Origin: Rhizophagus irregularis
Taxonomy: Eukaryota > Glomeromycota > Glomeromycetes > Glomerales > Glomeraceae
Reading direction: 5' to 3'
Length of the DNA stretch: 64,000 nucleotides
Assembly (NCBI RefSeq): GCF_026210795.1
Contig: NC_089434.1
Span: forward strand, 558,001-622,000
Shown here: one piece after another, positions 58,276 through 64,000 of the stretch
Numbering within the stretch: the stretch's first letter is position 1
Layout: each line of letters begins with the position of its first letter
Program-made: the position numbers and the translations under genes
Notes under the pieces: model-generated
Told to the model about the DNA's origin: nothing
The model's database searches: none
What the model saw: only the letters and a program-made list of their open reading frames with translations

Positions 58276-61200
58276 CAGTATACAATTCGAAATATTAACT
58301 TACATAAAGTACCTTGATATTTCTCTGTATCTTCTGTATCGGGAAAAAAAATCTAGTTAGCCACAAATTGAACAACTGTATATGTGTGACAATAGTCTTC
58401 ATTTTAATTATTTTGAACTTTTGAAACGTTATTTTGTGAATATCTATTTAATTTTAGTTATTATCTAAATTGAGAAAATTTCCCGGTGATCTTCATCCCT
58501 AGTACGTTAACCGTAACTTTTAAAAAAAATGAGTTATTGTAATTTTCCATAGCTCAATAATGTTACAACTTCGCAATGTATTATTCTGTTCTTAAAAAAA
58601 ATATTAATACTCGCTTATAATGAATAAATATAAGTATATCAAAGTATTTGTGTTCTCGACATGGTAATAATGTAATTATCTAATTATCATTATATGTAAA
58701 AAAAAGTTTTTAATTTTGGATTGTAAGAGTTAAACTAGTTAATTTTATAAATATGTTGTATATATATATAATTTATATTAATCAAACGTGATCTTTATTC
58801 AAATAATTATATTTTTGTGACCACGTCTTTATATAAATAATGATTCAAATATTTGTTAATTTTTTTCGTTCATAAATTGCAAAACATAGATTCAGGAAAC
58901 GATACTCGCATGTCACTACGACATTTTCAATTATTACGTCATAATTATCATAACACGCGATTAAAGTCATCAAATTTGAAATAAAAGAGATAGTGATTTT
59001 AATGATTTTGAAACATCTTTACAAATTTAATATTCAAATAAACAAGATAAATCGACAACGCTATTTTGGTTTATGGATGTTGCATGTTTTGTGATTATTC
59101 AACAGATATCAGAATTCCAAAAAGCAATGTATAAATATTATTATTTGTTTTTTATTTCAAACAATATTATTGCATTTAAATAGTCATATTATATACTTCT
59201 GTATTAAACTTTATATTGTATTAATCCTTCAAATTTTCTAACACTAGATCATGAAAAACTTTTTGTTTATCTATATTACGAATTTAAAAAAATTAACGCC
59301 TTAAATTTATAAAGAATCTATTTTATCGAAAATTTTAAAGTAAAAATAAAAATATTTTCATTAATTACAAAACCGTGTACATCTTAACGAATTTATTTCT
59401 TCTAATAAAGGTTATGAATTAATATTCAAAACTAACAATTTTTTCTCTTTGAACAGTGTGAATAAAAAGTAAAAATTTTGATTTTCTTTGATAGCAATTA
59501 AACTAAATGGTATTACGTATAAATATATCATTAAAACTTCCAGTGAAATAAAAAAATAATGTATACATAAATCTTAAATATGGAAAGAGTTCTTGTCATT
59601 TAAAAAATTCTTGGAAATTACTAACTAGAACATTCTATAATAATATATTTGATTCATATTACAAGTAATGAAAATCATTATCTTGTAATTCTAATTATAA
59701 TGAAAGTTTGTACGGATCAAATTATGTTATTAAAATAAAAGAATGGTGAGGGTTTAACAAGTTTAGAGTTTCAATTCGCGGACTGGCGGATCGGGACATT
59801 TTGGCAATTATACACGGATTTAATCAATAAAGGCAAGAATTTTTTTTTGAGATATCCTTAGACATATTATATAGTTAATTTAAAAACTCTTTTCAAATAT
59901 AGAAAAAAAGAGAAATTAGATCCGGATTGAAAATCTATCCGATGGATGAAAAATTCAATATGAATCAAATTTATTATAAACAAAATATTTTGCATATGAA
60001 ACTGATCAAAGAAAGCCATACCACAAAATTATAATAATAAAAATAAAATAACCAAAATAAAAAACTAATTAAAAAAGATTTATTTTTCGGTTTTGAACGG
60101 AAAAAAAATAAAAATGATGATTAAAAAATTATAGAAATTTGAACTAAAAACCAAAAACAAAAAAAATAATCAAGAAAAATTTTTTCAGTTTGAACCAAAA
60201 AAATAAAATAAAAAAAAAATTGATTAAAAAAATTTATTTTCTATAATGAATTAAAAATAAAAAAATAATTGAAAAAAATTAGCAAATTGATTAAAAAAAA
60301 TTTATTTTCGAAACTGAACTATAAAAAAAAGGATTAAAAAAAAAAATTTATTTTTGATATTGAACTCAGTTTGAACTGAAACAAATAATATAATGATTAA
60401 AAAATTTATTTTCAGTATTGAACTGAAAAACTGAAGGTAAAAAAAAATAATTAAAAAAATTTTTTTCGGTATTGAATAAAAAAAAACCCCAAAAATAAAA
60501 ATAATTAAATTTTTTTCAGGTTAAAAAAAAAAGAACCAAAAAAATAATCGGATTTAAAAAAAAAGTAACCGAATGCGATAATTGCGATCTGCTGCGGCCG
60601 ATTACATCATGTACCAAAAATGAAATTAAACTTTTTTTTCGTTATTAGCAACCTGATTAAAAATTTCAATCTCTTATCTCTTGGATAGAATACACATGGC
60701 CAATCAAATCCCCAGCGTAACCAAGTAACCAACAAAAAAAGCTTGAACACGTGATCTAAAGTGTGACGTCTAAATTTTGATTGATTGATCTTGTGTAACA
60801 TTTAACTTTTGAAAAAGACAATATTTAAGTTTTAACAAAATTTTTTTCTTTGTTTTTGTTTTTAAAATTCTCTGTATAACTGATAAAGTAGTTTGTGCTA
60901 TTTATACAAAAAACGCCGAAATATATAAAATTAATATATATGAATACTTTAATACTTGCTAAAACAAACTTTAAAAATTTCAAAGGAACGCAAAATATTA
61001 ATATTTATTGTTTATAATATGTGCGATAAAAATAATAAAAAGAAATAAATAAAAAAGAAAAGACAATATTTATATAATATAGGTTTCCAAGGTTTCCAAA
61101 AAATAAGATGTATAAAGAAATAGGTGAACGGGCAAGTTAATATTCGACGCGAGAAAAAAAACATTTATTTATAGTGTTTACAACGGTAAATGGGGAAGAT

Positions 61201-62220
61201 TAGACATGTCACGATTGTCACGCGTTGGGGAGTAATCTAAACGTGTAAACTTTCAAATCGAATTGGCGAAATTCTCAAATAATAATATATGAAAAATTTA
61301 TGTATTAAATATTAATTATACCTAATTTTCAAATTCGGTTTTAAAGTTGCAAAAAATAAATTATAAATAAAAAATAAAAATACGAAATTTTTTCTTTGAT
61401 TTAACTATAAACTAAAGCGAGTTATTTTTTGTATACGTAATATTTAAAATACAGTAAATAATACATATACAATATATGGAAATGTAATTAATATATGAAA
61501 CGATTACTAATCGGAAATTTGTTATAATCGTTAGAATCATTAGCGTGTTGATGAGTCTATAACCTTTTAAGCAAAGGATAATATAATAATTGTAGTTTAA
61601 ACTTTGCTATCCTAATTTGTTGCTCTCTTATTTATTGTTTGTTTCTATCCCACCCCAAAAAATGTAATTGAAGAAAAGGCGTGAAAATTATTATAAAGTA
61701 TATTGTATAATTATGCTATAGCCTTTTTAGAATATCCGTTTGAGATCAGGATGGTCCCAGAGGAGATGATTAACATTTGTTTACCATCTATGTACTGTAT
61801 AATTTATTTTTAAAAAAATAATAACCAATAAACATTAATAAACATTGTACAATACTTTATTTTCATGTTTTTTAAACTAATAAATTTTACTACTAAACTA
61901 TTTATTTCGGATTTTTTTTTAATAAATACTTTTAAGCAAAATCCCACACGAAATTTAAAAAGGATTATAATAAGTTAATTTCGCGTCTGAAGCGAAAATA
62001 TGAAAGTTAATATAAATATTCATCAAAAAATATTTATACTCTTAATAATGTATAAAAATCTATGTTCATATTTATTTTTTTTTTATACTTGACGACAAAA
62101 CGAACATTTTCCATTTTTACTCATAATTAGTGAATTAAGTAAATGTTCATCGACTAATCAGTAGAAATGATGTAAAAGAACATATATGTTGGATATTAGT
62201 TGGATATTGGAAATGAAAAT
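58276..62220. other. gene-poor interval with duplicated flanks and an A-rich degenerate repeat
   Basis: 58320-58910 repeats the upstream flank of kinase 3. 60060-60560 is a degenerate repeat of AAAAAAATTTATTTTCGGT / TTGAACTGAAAAA-type units ending near GCTGCGGCCG. From ~61000 it is collinear with ~50580-51800. No gene seen; the ORF at 60607-60801 has no support. Confidence 0.45.
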
Positions 62221-62499
62221 TTAATAACGATAATTGCCGGAACGAAGCGAAGGAATTATTTCTATACTTTCTTGTGATAAAACATGCATTTTCATTTCAT
62301 CAATCCACTTTCCACTTATATTTTCTAATTTCTTTTTGAATGATACTAGCGCGACATTTTTCCATTTTCCTGGTAAATAATGGTTTATTTTAAATAATAT
62401 ATTATAACAAGCAGAAAATAATTCTAGGAGGTAGAAGACTTCATTTAATTTATTTGGTTCTAATACTAAAATTATTAAAGAATATTTCGTAAAGTGCAA
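62221..62499 (-). CDS. small ORF or gene remnant, 92 codons, unrecognised
   Basis: Starts MHFTKYSLIILVLEPNKLNE and contains YLPGKWKNVALVSFKKKLEN and ISGKWIDEMKMHV, a composition (Trp, Lys, Glu, Pro spread evenly) more protein-like than other short frames here. The collinear segment at ~51840-52130 has lost the frame through indels. It may therefore be a fragment of a gene carried with the duplicated kinase unit, or a short gene now decaying. No splice partner was found. Confidence 0.35.
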   Translation of the reverse strand: MHFTKYSLIILVLEPNKLNEVFYLLELFSACYNILFKINHYLPGKWKNVALVSFKKKLENISGKWIDEMKMHVLSQESIEIIPSLRSGNYRY

Positions 62500-63302
62500 T
62501 TAAAAAGGGCAAGGAGATGGTTGTGACTTGTGAGAAATATTTAAGGAACCTATATTTTTTTGATTGTTGCGCTGTTATAGTAGTTGATCACGCGCCTACT
62601 ACAGTATATACTATAAATAAAATTCTTTGTATACAATATACTTTAAATGACGTAAGAAAATAAAAATCTAGTGTAGTTGAATAGAAAGTTTCCCCGTTAA
62701 CGATGAATATCTTTTTATTTTTTAGGAGTACTATGAGGATAGTACTCAGTTTTCTTTATTTAATGTTACATTTTCTTTTGCATAATTGGTTTTTATTTCC
62801 CTTCCCCTTCCTCTTATCCTTGAATAATAGTAGGTTGTCTGAGGTGTAGTTGGAGGTTATATTTGATAGTTCACTTATATTTATTTTTTTAGGTAAAATG
62901 TGCGTCCAAAGGTTGGCGTGGTAGGAAAATGGTACCTGTTAGGCAGTGTTACCAGGGCTTATGTTGGGTTTATGAATAATTACAGTTATACTAAAGATTT
63001 AGGATTCTATATGTTTTGTAACCACATTTTGTTTTCCAATAGTATAAATAAATAAATGATATAAATACTTTTAAATGAAGTTAATTGAGCAAATTAATTT
63101 TATCAACTTTTACCTCACAATAATTGTCACATTGCAAGTTATTTATATCAATTCTATCTACTTCAAGAAAATTCTATATGTTACGAGATTTCACTTGTTT
63201 TAATATAGGATTGTAGCGTTGCCGGTTGGTCAAATAGAAGCAATTTTAAGCAGAATAATTTTTACAAAAAACCTAATAATTTATATTTGTAATTTATTAT
63301 AT
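62500..63302. other. duplicated kinase 3' flank, no gene seen
   Basis: Collinear with ~52140-52820, including the TCAATTCTATCTACTTCAAG segment (also at 57418 and 52660). A ~300-bp insert at about 62680-62990 is absent from the other copies. Confidence 0.45.
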
Positions 63303-63375
63303 GAATGAACTATTTAAGTTACAAACTAAGAAATTGTAAGACAGAATCTTACTACTCTAGACTTAGTGTTTAAAT
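63303..63375. other. conserved hairpin element, copy e (downstream of kinase 4)
   Basis: ACTATTTAAGTTACAAACTAAG pairs with CTTAGTGTTTAAATAGT; the inner stem is GTAAGA...TCTTAC. It lies ~260 bp beyond the kinase 4 stop. Confidence 0.75.
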
Positions 63376-63631
63376 AGTAATTCAATAAAAAAAAATAAAA
63401 ATAAAAATAAAATCAAAAAGAAAGAGAAAGAGAAAAGAATAAAAATAGCTAATTTTCATTGAAATTTAATTTAATATGTGAAAAAAATTAAATATCACTG
63501 GAGATTAAAATCTAGGTTAGATTTCACAGGATACATCAACGTGACAAAATTCTTAAAAATAGTAAAATTACAATTTATCGATATCTAATTATTTAAAGTA
63601 AATTTAATAAATTAGTAATTCTAAAATATTA

Positions 63632-64000
63632 TTATTTTAGGAGAAAATATTTACCATCAGGAATTTCCAACTCATCTTGTTCTTCTGAGTGAAGATTCGG
63701 ATTATTGTGTATTTCAACTTCATCTATGAAACAAAAAATAATATATAATTACTTATTATCTAAAAATTTTTAATAAATAAATAATAGTTTGCCTACCATC
63801 AATATCACCAGTTTGTGGCTGTTGTATTGTATCTCTATAATATTTATTTTGTATATCTACTATTGTTAAATAAAATATCATTTAATAAACACTTATTTTA
63901 TAAATAATCTCTAATTTGAGTATTTATTTTTTTAACGTTAATATTTTACTCACCACTTTTTGAATTTACTCGTAATTTTTTAAACCCTTTGGTCAATCTT
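63632..64000 (-). CDS. protein kinase 4, last three exons only (runs off right edge)
   Basis: Minus-strand exons end at 63954 (entered from beyond 64000), then 63859-63797 and 63723-63632. They read LTKGFKKLRVNSKS, then VDIQNKYYRDTIQQPQTGDID, then the tail EVEIHNNPNLHSEEQDELEIPDG and a KYFLLK end. Splice sites and phases match kinases 1-3. The catalytic domain lies outside the window. Confidence 0.8.

Overview
The window looks like nuclear DNA of an arbuscular mycorrhizal fungus, most likely Rhizophagus or a close relative (Glomeromycotina). This is inferred from very AT-rich sequence, short GT-AG introns, an F-box/leucine-rich protein of the kind expanded in that group, a local array of kinases with the HRDLHSGNIL signature and a C-terminal NLHSEEQ tail, and a dense load of Helitrons, hAT elements and satellites. 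No tRNA, rRNA, CRISPR or prokaryotic gene organisation was seen.

Layout. 1-1275: 5' part of an F-box gene running off the left edge. 1276-12900: gene-poor, with a GC-edged hAT-type MITE (2172-2872), two Helitron 3' ends (4371 and 9590) and a 172-bp satellite array split by a 2.1-kb inserted element. 12906-19362: three spliced small genes (an unrecognised protein with a basic glycine/arginine tail, a SANT/Myb-like protein with an RS tail, and an AARPST-repeat coiled-coil protein), with a second, related satellite array between the first two. 20291-25645: a complete Helitron with both termini and a Rep/helicase gene broken by one stop codon. 26905-37191: a second Helitron-type Rep/helicase gene split by a 6.17-kb hAT element that carries its own 10-exon transposase. 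37760 to the end: a minus-strand cluster of three complete kinase paralogues, one truncated pseudogene, one exon relic and one partial copy at the right edge, interrupted by a three-exon methyltransferase gene and two MITEs.

Most small genes were rebuilt by joining reading frames across GT-AG introns with matching phase. They include exons as short as 12 nt and exons that look like noise in isolation. The kinase array appears to have grown by repeated segmental duplication. Each copy or relic is followed by the same imperfect hairpin, about 60-75 nt long, some 110-310 bp beyond the stop. In these copies the outer stem keeps pairing although its bases change, which makes it the best candidate here for an undescribed element.

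The transposons give a relative history. The hAT element inserted into an already present Helitron-type gene. A separate TIR element inserted into an already amplified satellite array. Small MITEs landed between and beside kinase copies.
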